Part shown: positions 9,149-19,221 of the stretch, piece after piece | Layout of the letters: each line of letters opens with the position of its first letter | Position numbering within the stretch: position 1 is the stretch's first letter | Source: Ensifer sp. WSM1721 | GTDB taxonomy: Bacteria; Pseudomonadota; Alphaproteobacteria; Rhizobiales; Rhizobiaceae | Assembly (NCBI RefSeq): GCF_000513895.2 | Contig: NZ_CP165782.1 | Location: forward strand, 1,240,001 to 1,304,000 | Reading direction: 5' to 3' | Length of the DNA: 64,000 nt | Translations under genes and position numbers: made by a program | Notes under the pieces: model-generated | Told to the model about the DNA's origin: nothing | The model's database searches: none | Seen by the model: only the letters and a program-made list of their open reading frames with translations

Positions 9149-9161
9149 GTGCGTGAACGTG

Positions 9162-10481
9162 ATGAGCATGGATGAGTTCGGAAATGAGTCTCGGGGTCGG
9201 CCCAAGCAGATCATCTCGCCGGATGATTACGAGGACCGCATCGGCTCGATCGAGCCGATGTCCTTTCTCCCGATTGGTAGTGGCCTTAGCTACGGGGACG
9301 GTCGCCGAAACGATTCCGGGACGCTCATCGAATGCGGGAGACACAATCGCATCCTGGCCTTCGACCCGGGAACCGGCATCCTCGCCTGCGAAGCTGGCGT
9401 CACGCTCGGCGACATTCTTGCTCGGGCCGTCCCACATCGATTCTTTCTGCCGGTCACGCCTGCAACGGCCTTCGTGACGGTGGGCGGTGCCGTCGCCAAC
9501 GATGTTCACGGCGGCAATCACCATGGCCGGGGCTCCTTCGGCAACCACGTCCGCCGCCTGACCTTGCTGCGCTCGACGGGCGAGCGACTGGTCTGCTCTT
9601 CTGAGGAGAATGCCGAGCTTTTTGCGGCCACCATAGGCGGCATGGGCCTGACCGGGCTCATCCTGGACGTCGAACTTCGGCTGATGAAGGTACCGTCGCC
9701 GCACGTCCAGCAGCATACGATCCGCTTCGAGAATCTCGATCAGTATTTCGCGCTCGTCGACCGCGCCGGTGAAGAGCATGAATATGTCGTCGCCTGGGTG
9801 GATCAGCTTGCGACCGGGCGGCGGACGGGGAGGGGCGTGCTCTGGGCGGCCGACCATGCGGATGGGGCCTGCGAGTTTCCGGACGTTCCGAAACGGCTCA
9901 AGCTTTCCGTGCCCTTCTCCCCGCCCGCCAGTCTCCTCAATAGCGTGACGTTGAGGGCGTTGAACGAATACCGCTTTCGCAAGCAGAGCCGGGGCGAAAC
10001 CGTTTCGACCGTAAAGTGGACGACCTACTTCCATCCGGTCGACGGCATCCGCGGATGGAACCGGCTCTACGGCCGGCGGGGTCCCTGTCAGCATCAGAGC
10101 GTCTATCCGGCCGCGAACGCACCGGAGACGACGGCTCGTCTGCTGGAGACCGCGCGTCGCATGGGCCATGCTTCCGTTCTGACGAGGTTGCAGCGTTTTG
10201 GCGACGTTGCCGCGAGCGGACTTCTCTCGTTCCCTCGGCCGGGCTTCAGTTTGACTTTGGACTTTGCCGACCAGGGCGAGACCACGATCAAGCTTTTAGA
10301 CGCCCTCGACAGCATCGTCGTCGCGGCCGGTGGCGCGATCAATCCGTGCGGGGATTTTCGCATGAGCCCCGAGGCCTTCAACGCATCCTTCCCGTCCTGG
10401 AGACGGCTTGAGGCGCTGCGCGATCCCGCCATGATCTCGGACTTCTGGCGGCGCACGGCGCTGGCCTCACGAGCGGGATAA
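9162..10481 (+). CDS. FAD-linked oxidoreductase of the DprE1/gulonolactone oxidase type
   Basis: About 439 aa from the ATG at 9162; another ATG lies at 9168 and there is no clear ribosome site. The PP-loop FAD domain shows LPIGSGLSYGDGRRND near the start, and then the diagnostic VTVGGAVANDVHGGNHHGRG segment. In DprE1-like oxidases the latter (VGGAxANDVHGKNHH) binds the FAD pyrophosphate. The C-terminal half matches the substrate-binding cap, with SLTLDFADQGETTIKLLDALD and GGAINPCGDFRMSPEAF. Relatives oxidise a sugar alcohol carbon, for instance in arabinose-lipid synthesis. The epimerising SDR partner (DprE2-like) is not adjacent, so the substrate is unknown. Confidence 0.8.
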   Translation: MSMDEFGNESRGRPKQIISPDDYEDRIGSIEPMSFLPIGSGLSYGDGRRNDSGTLIECGRHNRILAFDPGTGILACEAGVTLGDILARAVPHRFFLPVTPATAFVTVGGAVANDVHGGNHHGRGSFGNHVRRLTLLRSTGERLVCSSEENAELFAATIGGMGLTGLILDVELRLMKVPSPHVQQHTIRFENLDQYFALVDRAGEEHEYVVAWVDQLATGRRTGRGVLWAADHADGACEFPDVPKRLKLSVPFSPPASLLNSVTLRALNEYRFRKQSRGETVSTVKWTTYFHPVDGIRGWNRLYGRRGPCQHQSVYPAANAPETTARLLETARRMGHASVLTRLQRFGDVAASGLLSFPRPGFSLTLDFADQGETTIKLLDALDSIVVAAGGAINPCGDFRMSPEAFNASFPSWRRLEALRDPAMISDFWRRTALASRAG

Positions 10482-10543
10482 GGAAGGTCGTACGACCGGC
10501 TGCATGCCGCTCCGACATCGCGGGAGCTGGACATCGCGGTGAT

Positions 10544-11149
10544 TCAGCGCCTCAGTCCTCTGATGTTCATGTCGAACTCGACGACGTTGGAATAGATGGG
10601 CGTTCCGACGTCGATGCCATAGGGCGATCGGCGGATGCTGCCGCGAATGGTGAAGGAAATCGAACGCCTGTTCCAGTCCGTGAGCGTGACCGCAAACCGC
10701 TCCTTGCGGGCCTTGCCGCGGGCGGTCAGCGTCCCTTCGACTGTCGCGGTGTCCGGCCCAGTCTGCGTGACGCTGGTGGAACGAAAGGTCACCGTCTTAT
10801 GGTTGGCCGTGTCGAAAACGGCGCTGGAGCGTAGGAAATTCTCGATGCGCCGCTCGCTGGACCTCACGCTCTCCGGGTAAAGCGTGAACTCGACGGAGGA
10901 TCGCTGGATACTGTTGCCGTCTATCCGAAATCCGCCGGAAAATTTTGCGAAATTCCCAGCAATGCCACCGCCGCCACCGACCTGCGCGATGCTGAAATGG
11001 ATGACAGAGGAGCTGGCGATACGGTAATTGCCGGCCGCGTCCGCAAGCGCCGGCGGCCTCGCGCCCGTCGCAGGTGCTGCCGAGAAGGCGAGAAGCGCGA
11101 ATGAAACAATCGCTCTTATGGTCTGCCCGCGTGGGATCATCATGGTCAT
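10544..11149 (-). CDS. YceI family periplasmic protein
   Basis: 201 aa with an N-terminal signal peptide (QTIRAIVSFALLAFSAAPATGA). The YceI lipocalin-like barrel is recognised from AGNYRIASSSVIHFSIAQVG at the start, and then FAKFSGGFRID, SVEFTLYPESVRS and FDTANHKTVTFRSTSV. Members bind isoprenoid or quinone-like lipids in the periplasm. The start (ATG at 11149) overlaps the stop of the cytochrome b561 gene as ATGA, so the two are translationally coupled. A cytochrome b561 plus YceI pair is a frequent bacterial arrangement, thought to relate to quinone redox chemistry. Confidence 0.9.
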   Translation of the reverse strand: MTMMIPRGQTIRAIVSFALLAFSAAPATGARPPALADAAGNYRIASSSVIHFSIAQVGGGGGIAGNFAKFSGGFRIDGNSIQRSSVEFTLYPESVRSSERRIENFLRSSAVFDTANHKTVTFRSTSVTQTGPDTATVEGTLTARGKARKERFAVTLTDWNRRSISFTIRGSIRRSPYGIDVGTPIYSNVVEFDMNIRGLRR

Positions 11150-11766
11150 TTCCTCTCGACGGCGGTGTTGTCGTTCTCGTGAGCGTCGAGCGTCCGGGAG
11201 CGCCGTGAGCCGTAACTGGGCCGAAGCATGCGGACGAGCACTTCGTCGCGTCTTATCGAGTGGTGGTAGAGTGCTGCCGCCGCGTGGAGCATGACCAGGC
11301 CGAGAGTGAGATAGGCAAGCAAGGCGTGGGCAAAGGTCCAGAACGCCTCCGAAGTTTCTGATTGTGCAAGCGGCAGATGCGGAATGACGATCGCATTGAA
11401 ATAGAAGCTCGGGATGTTCAGCGTCGAGGCGGACACGACCGCCCAGCCGGCGAGCGGCACGACGAGCGCGAGGAGGATAAGCACCGAGTGCGTCATACGG
11501 GCCGCTATGTGCTCCAGTGGACCAAGGCCCGCAACAGGCGCCGGACTGCGCTCGGTGAACCACCAGGCGGTGCGAAGGATAGCGAGCCCCAGCGCTGTGA
11601 ACCCGAAGGATTTGTGCCATTGGTAGAGGGAAAATTGCAGAGCCGGGTCGATTTCGGTCCGGCGCATGATGAAGCCGAGCAGGGTGAGCCCGAGGATGAG
11701 AACGGCAATCGTCCAGTGCAGGACGATGGTTGCCAATCCAAATCCGCTGTCGCTGTTGCGGAGCAT
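11146..11766 (-). CDS. Cytochrome b561 family protein
   Basis: 206 aa, four predicted membrane helices: ATIVLHWTIAVLILGLTLLG, SFGFTALGLAILRTAWW, MTHSVLILLALVVPLAGWAV and FAHALLAYLTLGLVMLHAAA. The histidines in these helices (HW in helix 1, WHKSFG between helices, MTHSVL in helix 3, FAHALL and MLHAAAALYHH in helix 4) are the expected heme-b ligands. The protein probably passes electrons between membrane quinones and periplasmic acceptors. It is the first gene of a two-gene operon with the YceI protein, with an ATGA overlap. Confidence 0.88.
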   Translation of the reverse strand: MLRNSDSGFGLATIVLHWTIAVLILGLTLLGFIMRRTEIDPALQFSLYQWHKSFGFTALGLAILRTAWWFTERSPAPVAGLGPLEHIAARMTHSVLILLALVVPLAGWAVVSASTLNIPSFYFNAIVIPHLPLAQSETSEAFWTFAHALLAYLTLGLVMLHAAAALYHHSIRRDEVLVRMLRPSYGSRRSRTLDAHENDNTAVERK

Positions 11767-12007
11767 GACATCTTCCGATGATGGAGGCAGTCAATTCCTC
11801 TTCGCGAGTGCGCGCTCGCCAGTATGAGACGCCCGAAGCGCTGCTTTTATTCGCCGCATGCCTGCTCAAGGTCGACAGGTCTTGCCGACGGTTCTCGGCG
11901 ATGTCGCGGCGCCAGGCGGAACGAATAATGCGCTCGGGTGCTTTTTTTTGCCTTGGCGATTTGCTAGTCCGCTTGCCCGAGAGGAAGATCTGATCCGGAG
12001 GAATTTC

Positions 12008-12778
12008 ATGACGCCCGATATCCGCCCGCTCGTTGCAGGCAACTGGAAGATGAATGGAACGCGCGCATCGCTGGACCAGATCAAGGCCATGGCGGAGGGC
12101 GTCAAGGGTGAGCTTTCCACCAAGGTGGACACGCTGATCTGCCCGCCGGCAACGCTGCTTTATGTTGCGACGGCGCTTTGCGACGACAGTCCGCTGATGA
12201 TCGGTGCTCAGGACTGCCACCAGAAGGAGGCGGGCGCCCATACCGGCGACATTTCGGCCGAGATGATCGCCGATTGTTTCGGCACCCACGTCATCGTCGG
12301 CCACTCCGAGCGCCGCACCGACCACGGCGAGAGCGACGCACTGGTGCATGCCAAAGCCGAAGCAGCCCACGCCGCTGAGCTCGTCGCAATCGTCTGCATT
12401 GGCGAGACGGAAGCGGAGCGCAAGGGCGGCGAGACCCTCGATGTCCTGAAACGCCAGCTCGCAGGAAGCCTGCCGGACGGAGCGACGGCCGAGAACACCG
12501 TGATCGCCTACGAGCCGGTTTGGGCGATCGGCACGGGGCTTACACCGACGGCCGCCGACGTCGAGGAAGCGCACGCCTTCATGCGCCGCGAACTCGTGCA
12601 CCGTTTTGGTGCGGAAGGCGGTAAGATGCGCATTCTCTACGGCGGCTCCGTGAAGCCCTCCAACGCCAAGGAACTGATGGGCGTCGCCAATGTCGACGGC
12701 GCGCTGATCGGCGGTGCGAGCTTGAAAGCCGACGATTTCCTCGCCATTTACAGGGCCTACGAGGAATTGACGGCCTGA
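12008..12778 (+). CDS. tpiA: Triosephosphate isomerase
   Basis: 256 aa. The ATG at 12008 follows a GGAGGAATTTC ribosome site, so longer in-frame starts are rejected. The family signs are complete: AGNWKMNG (catalytic Asn and Lys), VIVGHSERR (catalytic His), [11 protein letters not shown] (catalytic Glu and the flexible loop 6) and [14 protein letters not shown] (phosphate binding). It interconverts dihydroxyacetone phosphate and glyceraldehyde 3-phosphate in glycolysis and gluconeogenesis. It is followed by secG and pyrG in the same direction. Confidence 0.97.
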   Translation: MTPDIRPLVAGNWKMNGTRASLDQIKAMAEGVKGELSTKVDTLICPPATLLYVATALCDDSPLMIGAQDCHQKEAGAHTGDISAEMIADCFGTHVIVGHSERRTDHGESDALVHAKAEAAHAAELVAIVCIGETEAERKGGETLDVLKRQLAGSLPDGATAENTVIAYEPVWAIGTGLTPTAADVEEAHAFMRRELVHRFGAEGGKMRILYGGSVKPSNAKELMGVANVDGALIGGASLKADDFLAIYRAYEELTA

Positions 12779-12832
12779 TCGTCGGGGCAGCCCGGCAGGG
12801 GCTTGGATTAGCCGGCGGCTTGGTATAAAGAG

Positions 12833-12847
12833 GCGCCAAATTGGCGC
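12833..12847. promoter_or_regulatory. Perfect 15-base palindrome before secG
   Basis: GCGCCAA-A-TTGGCGC is a perfect inverted repeat. It lies a few bases after a possible -10 box (TATAAA at 12824-12829) with a weak TTGGAT at 12803-12808, and about 60 bases before the secG start. It could be an operator at the secG promoter or a compact hairpin at the end of tpiA. There is no T tract, so a terminator is less likely. Confidence 0.35.
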
Positions 12848-12908
12848 AGCCGTTCGCGGCCGCGATCGTTCGATTCGCATGCCCCGAAGAGGGCAGGACT
12901 GGAAGCTG

Positions 12909-13388
12909 ATGCAGACCGTACTACTCGTCATCTATCTCATGGTGGTCGTCGCCTTGATCGGCGTCGTTCTCATTCAGCGTTCCGAAGGCGGTGGTCTCGG
13001 CATCGGCGGCGGCTCGGGCTTCATGTCCGCGCGCGGCACGGCCAATGCGCTGACCCGCACGACGGCCGTTCTGGCATTTCTCTTCTTCGGGCTCGCGCTC
13101 GCGATGGGCATTCTGTCGCGCTACGAGCCGCAGGCAACCGACATCCTCGAGCGGATTCCGGGCACTGGCTCGAGCGGCGGCGTGCTTGACTCGCTCGGTG
13201 GCGGCCAGCCCGCGCCGGCCGGCGGAAACACGCAGGCTCCGGCTCCGACCAACGGCGCCAACAATGCGGCTCCGGCAGGTGGCGCGACCGCTCCCGCCCA
13301 GGCGCCGACGGGTGCGGCGCCCGCGCCCGCAGCGCCGGCGAACGGCGCTAACGGCAATACGGGATCGCAAGTTCCGAGCGGCCAGTAA
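12909..13388 (+). CDS. secG: Preprotein translocase subunit SecG
   Basis: 159 aa from the ATG at 12909. Two membrane helices are visible: TVLLVIYLMVVVALIGVVLI at the N-terminus and TTAVLAFLFFGLALAMGILS. Between them is the conserved cytosolic loop QRSEGGGLGIGGGSGFMSARG that identifies SecG. The C-terminal third is a low-complexity tail of Pro, Ala, Gly, Asn and Gln, common in alphaproteobacterial SecG and of no known function. SecG assists SecYE and SecA in protein export. It is placed between tpiA and pyrG and followed by its own terminator. Confidence 0.93.
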   Translation: MQTVLLVIYLMVVVALIGVVLIQRSEGGGLGIGGGSGFMSARGTANALTRTTAVLAFLFFGLALAMGILSRYEPQATDILERIPGTGSSGGVLDSLGGGQPAPAGGNTQAPAPTNGANNAAPAGGATAPAQAPTGAAPAPAAPANGANGNTGSQVPSGQ

Positions 13389-13408
13389 GGCCGCCATTCG
13401 AAAGAACC

Positions 13409-13443
13409 CGCCGGCGGATGGTTTCATCCGCCGGTTTTGTTTT
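13409..13443 (+). terminator. Rho-independent terminator of secG
   Basis: A perfect 10-bp stem (CCGGCGGATG / CATCCGCCGG) with a GTTT loop is followed by TTTTGTTTT. It starts 22 bases after the secG stop and separates secG from pyrG. Confidence 0.9.
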
Positions 13444-13449
13444 GTGTGA

Positions 13450-15164
<1,715 letters not shown>

Positions 15165-15165
<1 letters not shown>

Positions 15166-15429
15166 AGCCCTTCACGGTTAAATGGAAGCAGTTCTGCCGG
15201 AGCAGGTTTCGTGAGGGCAGAGGCGATTAGGGGCGTACCCGGATGTACGTCCGAGTTGATCGCCTCTGATCCTGGCGGAAAGATGCCCGGCCCTGCGGGT
15301 TGGCTGAAACGGACGCCTGATCGGCCGGCCGGCTTGGACGTATGCTTTGGCTACGCCGCGCGCCGGCCGGTCGACCATCCGACTCCGTTTGAGCCAACAG
15401 AACCGTTTCCATTTAACCCTGAAGGGCTC
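15165..15429. repeat. 265-bp nested palindromic repeat (RIME-like)
   Basis: The ends form an imperfect inverted repeat of about 32 bases: GAGCCCTTCACGGTTAAATG at the left, while the right end reads GAGCCCTTCAGGGTTAAATG on the other strand. Two further stems lie inside. A GAGGCGAT / ATCGCCTC hairpin covers roughly 15219-15268. A second pairs TGGCTGAAACGGA with TGGCTCAAACGGA in opposite orientation and joins two CGGCCGGCCGG-like blocks. No coding capacity is evident. This looks like a non-autonomous, RIME-type intergenic mosaic element of rhizobia. The last G of the pyrG stop codon is its first base. Confidence 0.75.
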
Positions 15430-15451
15430 CAGGCTGCTGGCAGCGAAGATC

Positions 15452-15634
15452 TTGTGCTGCGGCGCGCTTGTGCTCGCCGCAGCTGGCGCCATCAGCCTGG
15501 TCGACGCCGCCAGTTGGCTTTTGGAGGGCGGTTTCGACTGTTGGAAGGTCGCCAGCATTGACAGCCTCCCTTGCGAGCAGAAAACGCCGACGATTGCGAA
15601 CTTGAGCCGCATGTTTGCAAGCGGCTACACTTAG
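15452..15634 (+). CDS. Possible small hydrophobic ORF, doubtful
   Basis: An open frame from a TTG at 15452 gives about 60 residues with a hydrophobic start (CCGALVLAAAGAISLVDAASW) and later cysteines (GGFDCWK, SLPCEQK). It resembles a small exported peptide. It has no convincing ribosome site and no recognised relative. The frame also runs backwards into the palindromic repeat, so chance is a fair explanation. Otherwise the space between the repeat and the TetR gene holds nothing I can name. Confidence 0.2.
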   Translation: MCCGALVLAAAGAISLVDAASWLLEGGFDCWKVASIDSLPCEQKTPTIANLSRMFASGYT

Positions 15635-15688
15635 GTACGCCCTTTCTAAACGGCAAATAGGGTCGCTGGGCATTGATGGGAGCGGGAT

Positions 15689-16426
15689 TTGAGCGTCAAG
15701 CCACGTCGGAAGATCATCGCGACAGAGCCGGATAGTACAGCCGTCGCGGGAGGGCGGCCGAAGCGTCGGCGATTGCCGTCCGATGAACGTCGCACCGCTA
15801 TTCTTGCCGAGGCAGCGGCGCTGTTCGCGGAAGAAGGCTTCGGAGCTTCGACGCGCGCGCTGGCCTTGCGCCTCGGTATCACGCAAGCCGCGCTCTATAA
15901 GCATTTCCGGAGCAAGGACGAGATTATCGCAGCGCTGTTCCACGAGCGTGCCATGCGTTGGCGCAAGGAGGACTGGCGTGCGGCGCTCACCTCGAACGAA
16001 GCGCCGCTCGTCGAGCGGCTCGGTCGTCTTTATGCCGGCTACGTCGGTGCCATCACCGGCCGGTCGATGCGCCTGTTCGTTCGTGCCGGTCTGGACGGTT
16101 ATGGTCAGCCCGGCCGGCGCGGCGCCGTGCTGACCGCGTCGATCCTTGAGCCGGTCATCGGCGCGCTGAGGCGCGAGGCCGGCCTGCCGGACCTTTCGAG
16201 CCGCCCCATGCAGCACGAAGAGCGCGAAATCGCCATGACGCTGCACGGTGCGCTCATGTTCCTCGCGATCCGCAAGCACGTTTATCGGATGCCGTTGCCG
16301 GACGATCTCACGCAATATGCCATGCGCCAGGTGCGCCTCTGGCTGCCTGGTGCGATTGCCGAGATGCGGCAGCTCCACGCCAGTCCTCCGGAAGAGATTG
16401 TGCCGCAACTTGCGCCGCGGCGGTGA
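15689..16426 (+). CDS. TetR/AcrR family transcriptional regulator
   Basis: 245 aa from a TTG start, supported by GGGAG about six bases upstream. The helix-turn-helix lies near residues 35-75: ILAEAAALFAEEGFGASTRALA followed by LGITQAALYKHFRSKDEII, the classic TetR signature. The preceding 30 residues are basic (GGRPKRRR). The C-terminal ligand domain is not informative. It converges with the cytochrome P460 gene, so it is not obviously the regulator of that pair. TetR proteins usually repress a neighbouring transporter or enzyme gene, and no divergent target is present here. Confidence 0.88.
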   Translation: MSVKPRRKIIATEPDSTAVAGGRPKRRRLPSDERRTAILAEAAALFAEEGFGASTRALALRLGITQAALYKHFRSKDEIIAALFHERAMRWRKEDWRAALTSNEAPLVERLGRLYAGYVGAITGRSMRLFVRAGLDGYGQPGRRGAVLTASILEPVIGALRREAGLPDLSSRPMQHEEREIAMTLHGALMFLAIRKHVYRMPLPDDLTQYAMRQVRLWLPGAIAEMRQLHASPPEEIVPQLAPRR

Positions 16427-16479
16427 TCGGCCGAGGGTGTTACAGGCTCGCTCGGTCAGAGCAGCGCTTCACGTGGGAG

Positions 16480-17013
16480 CTACTTGCCCTCGCGGTCCAA
16501 AAGATACTTCGCGTAGGTGAAATTGAAATCGCGGCCGGCCCGGTTGCGATGGCAGGAGAAGCATCCGTCGAATTTTGCATCCGCCTTGGGCGCGCCATCG
16601 GGCAGGTAATGCGCATAGTCCCAGTCGCCATTGCGCACCTCTGGCGGATAGGCTTCGCCCCAGCCCGCGCGCTTCTCCATGACGAAGACATTGGTTATCT
16701 GGTCGGTCGGCACGAGGCGACCGTCCGGCCCAAGCTCGACACTGCCGGAGGCGTCCAGTTTCGCCCGGTGATCCTCCATGATGAGAATGGTTCCGTCAGG
16801 GGCCGGCTCGCCGGCCTTCGCTTTGGCATGGCTCTCCGGGCTCACATACATGAAGCGAATGGTCTTACGGTCCGGCCGGTCGACGGTGTTGAAGAGCACG
16901 AAGCGTTCAGCATAGCCCGTCGGGAAGGCGACGCGGTCCGGCCCGGCAAGCGTATAGCCCGCCAGGCCTGAAACGAAGACGGCGGCCAGGCTGATGGCGA
17001 CGATCTTGCGCAT
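16480..17013 (-). CDS. Cytochrome P460 family protein
   Basis: 177 aa with a signal peptide (MRKIVAISLAAVFVSGLAGYTLA). A single c-type heme site, CFSCH, lies at residues 151-155 near the C-terminus, as expected for cytochrome P460. The beta-rich domain before it carries typical elements: RFMYVSPESHAKAKAGEPAPDGTILIMEDHR and VFVMEKRAGWGEAYPPEVRNGDWDYA. Cytochromes P460 oxidise hydroxylamine or nitric oxide in the periplasm, and related cytochromes c'-beta bind NO. This gene follows the cupredoxin gene by 12 bases on the same strand, so the two form an operon in which the copper protein could be the electron partner. Confidence 0.85.
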   Translation of the reverse strand: MRKIVAISLAAVFVSGLAGYTLAGPDRVAFPTGYAERFVLFNTVDRPDRKTIRFMYVSPESHAKAKAGEPAPDGTILIMEDHRAKLDASGSVELGPDGRLVPTDQITNVFVMEKRAGWGEAYPPEVRNGDWDYAHYLPDGAPKADAKFDGCFSCHRNRAGRDFNFTYAKYLLDREGK

Positions 17014-17025
17014 GATTGCTCTCCC

Positions 17026-17343
17026 TTACGGTCTTACGACGACGCGGGTGTGCATTTCCTCGTGGATGACGCATTCGACATCAAACGCCCCGGTTTTGCG
17101 GACTGTGAGGGTTGTCTCGCTCCCCGGTTCCTGCTTGCCGAGGTCGGTCGAAAAGCCGACGGTGGCTATCAGCACGTTGTGCGCCCGAGTGTCGTCATTT
17201 AGGAAGACGAGCGTGTCGCCCACCTTCGCCTCGATCATCGCGGGCGCGTAGGCCATGCCCACCATGCCGATGCGGTGTTCGCCGGCGTGACTCGCAGATG
17301 CCAAAACAGTGCCAGCCATGGTCAGAAAAATTACCGCGCGCAT
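17026..17343 (-). CDS. Amicyanin-like cupredoxin, exported
   Basis: 105 aa with a signal peptide (MRAVIFLTMAGTVLASASHAG). The mature part is one small blue-copper domain. The likely copper ligands are His55 (RAHNV), Cys91, His94 and Met97 in VECVIHEEMH. The C-x2-H-x2-M spacing is that of amicyanin; plastocyanin and pseudoazurin have C-x2-H-x4-M. It should carry single electrons in the periplasm. It is the first gene of a two-gene unit with cytochrome P460. Its start lies 50 bases from a striking palindrome that may be its operator. Confidence 0.82.
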   Translation of the reverse strand: MRAVIFLTMAGTVLASASHAGEHRIGMVGMAYAPAMIEAKVGDTLVFLNDDTRAHNVLIATVGFSTDLGKQEPGSETTLTVRKTGAFDVECVIHEEMHTRVVVRP

Positions 17344-17392
17344 GTCTCCTCCCGCAGGTTCATGCGGTTTGCAGGTCAGGTAGCCTTGTCCC

Positions 17393-17428
17393 GATGGATT
17401 AAGTTGTCAATCGATAACTTAATCCATC
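17393..17428 (-). promoter_or_regulatory. Candidate operator upstream of the cupredoxin-P460 pair
   Basis: Two perfect 13-base arms, GATGGATTAAGTT and AACTTAATCCATC, are separated by 10 bases. The centre reads TTGTCAATCGATAA, which resembles the TTGnC-n4-GnCAA type of site bound by FNR/NnrR/DNR-family regulators, with one imperfect half. Position 50-85 bases before the cupredoxin start suits a regulator-binding site. That a nitrogen-oxide-responsive regulator binds here is inference only. Confidence 0.5.
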
Positions 17429-17631
17429 GATGAGGATCACGGACCTTTGAAAGGGTCTCGGACGGTCTTTCTTGCGAGCCCCGGCCTCGGCGCGCTTGGG
17501 CATCTCCTTGTCCGACCAGTGACCGTCACGAACTGCAATCGGCGCCGGAAAACAGGCTCACACTTATTTGAATCGTCGTGCGTATCCTCCGGCCACACCC
17601 CGCGCGTTTCTGCCCCATGGCTATTGAATCA

Positions 17632-19221
17632 ATGTCCATACCCCATGAGCAGCCTGACGAAAGTCTGGTCCGCCTGCGCGTGCGACCTGAAACGGTCTAC
17701 GTGACCAAGGGCCGGACCGTACTGGCCACAGGTCCCGATGGATTCCTCGACAGCGCACCCGATCAAGGCCTATTTGTCCACCAGACGAGGATGCTCAGCC
17801 GCTACCGATACCTGATCGAAGGTCGGCGCCTGCATCCTGTCTCTGTCTCTAACGTGGCTCAGCACTCGTGGCTGGGCTACTTCATCGCCTCCACGCGATC
17901 GTTCACGGACCGGGAGCCGGCAATCGCGGAAATTGCCCAGAATTGCGTGGAACTGCGGCTGTCGCGCTACGTCGGCGAGGGATTTCACGAGGACGCGGAC
18001 CTGACGAACTTCACTCAGGAAACCGTCCAATTCGTCCTCGCCCTGGAGTTGGACGCTGACTTCGCCGACCAGGGCGAAACGCGCGGCGAACGTCGTCAGA
18101 TAGGGCGGTTGGCCCGAAGATGGAGCGAAGGAGAGAAAGCCTGGGAATTGAGTTTCGCCTACACAGCGCATCACACCTACGATCACCAGGGGGAAGAAGG
18201 CACCGCCTCAATCAAACGTGGACTGCGGGTCCGATTCTCAAACACCAGCACACCGCCTCGGCATACGGAGCGCGGGATCGCCTTTCAGGTCACACTAGCG
18301 CCCCACGAAAAGTGGCACTGCTGCCTTGACTTCCTTCCGGTGCTGGACGAACGCGAGCTTGTCCCGACCTACAGATGCCGCTCGTTTGGGCCGACGGCAA
18401 ACGACTACGACAGTGCCACTCGGCGCTTCATGAGCAAGGCCACTCGCTTTTCAAGCGCCGAGAGCGGCACGCTGTCGAATGTGGTGGTCGGCTCCCTTGA
18501 GCAGGCAAAGCGGGATCTCGACGCCTTGCGGCTCCACGATCTCGATTTATCGGAGCGTGGCTGGACGGTCGCAGCGGGGCTGCCGCTCTATGTCGCGCTG
18601 TTCGGCCGCGACACGCTTACGGCCGCCTGGGAAGCCGCTCCGGTTACGTCCGAAGTGATGGAGGGCCTTCCCGCCTACAACCCATATTCCTATCATCGGG
18701 GCACTGTCTGGCCGGTCGAGCACGGCCCGTTTGCAATCGGCGCCTACCGCTATGGATGCCATGACTATGTCGAGCGGATTTGCCGCTCCCAATTCGAGAC
18801 CGCTGCCATGTTCGATTTCTTCCGTCTGCCGGAGTGCATAGCCGGTCATCAGCGCGGCGAGGATCACCCTTTCCCAGCGGTCTACCCTGTCGCGAACTCG
18901 CCACAGGCATGGTCGTCAACAACCGTCTACACGCTCCTCCAGGCGATGCTCGGTCTTCAGCCTTTCGCCCCTTTGCGCATGCTGTTCGTCGACCCGTTCC
19001 TGCCCGAATGGCTACCGGAGATCACAGTCTCGAACCTGCGGGTGGCGGATGCTGTTGTGACCCTCAGGTTCTTTCGCCGCAAAGACGGCAGGAGCGATTA
19101 CAGGGTTCTGGAAAAGCGCGGCCGGCTGCACGTCATAAGACAGCCAAGTCCCTGGTCTTTGACGGCAGGCTATTGGGAGCGCGCCAAGGATATTCTTCTG
19201 AGCCTCGCTCCGGGCCGATAG
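17632..19221 (+). CDS. Glycogen-debranching-type amylo-alpha-1,6-glucosidase with an internal deletion
   Basis: 529 aa from the ATG at 17632, a start supported by alignment with the antisense relative near 20.9 kb. The N-terminal domain is that of bacterial amylo-alpha-1,6-glucosidases: RPETVYVTKGRTVLATG, then GLFVHQTRMLSRYRYLIEG. The catalytic domain begins with LFGRDTLTAAWEAA, but after SEVMEG (about 18,660) it jumps directly to AYNPYSYHRGTVWPVEHG, which in full-length relatives of about 740 aa lies some 200 residues further on. The catalytic acids should lie in the missing part. The frame is kept, so a protein could be made, but it is probably inactive as a glycosidase. No clear ribosome site is seen. 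Confidence 0.75.
   Translation: MSIPHEQPDESLVRLRVRPETVYVTKGRTVLATGPDGFLDSAPDQGLFVHQTRMLSRYRYLIEGRRLHPVSVSNVAQHSWLGYFIASTRSFTDREPAIAEIAQNCVELRLSRYVGEGFHEDADLTNFTQETVQFVLALELDADFADQGETRGERRQIGRLARRWSEGEKAWELSFAYTAHHTYDHQGEEGTASIKRGLRVRFSNTSTPPRHTERGIAFQVTLAPHEKWHCCLDFLPVLDERELVPTYRCRSFGPTANDYDSATRRFMSKATRFSSAESGTLSNVVVGSLEQAKRDLDALRLHDLDLSERGWTVAAGLPLYVALFGRDTLTAAWEAAPVTSEVMEGLPAYNPYSYHRGTVWPVEHGPFAIGAYRYGCHDYVERICRSQFETAAMFDFFRLPECIAGHQRGEDHPFPAVYPVANSPQAWSSTTVYTLLQAMLGLQPFAPLRMLFVDPFLPEWLPEITVSNLRVADAVVTLRFFRRKDGRSDYRVLEKRGRLHVIRQPSPWSLTAGYWERAKDILLSLAPGR

Noticed and set aside
11778..11993. Small frame between cytochrome b561 and tpiA
   Set aside because: No signature and no ribosome site; it runs through the likely tpiA promoter.
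15347..15451. Upstream extension of the small hydrophobic ORF into the repeat
   Set aside because: The codons lie inside the palindromic element and begin at a TTG without a ribosome site, so coding is unlikely.
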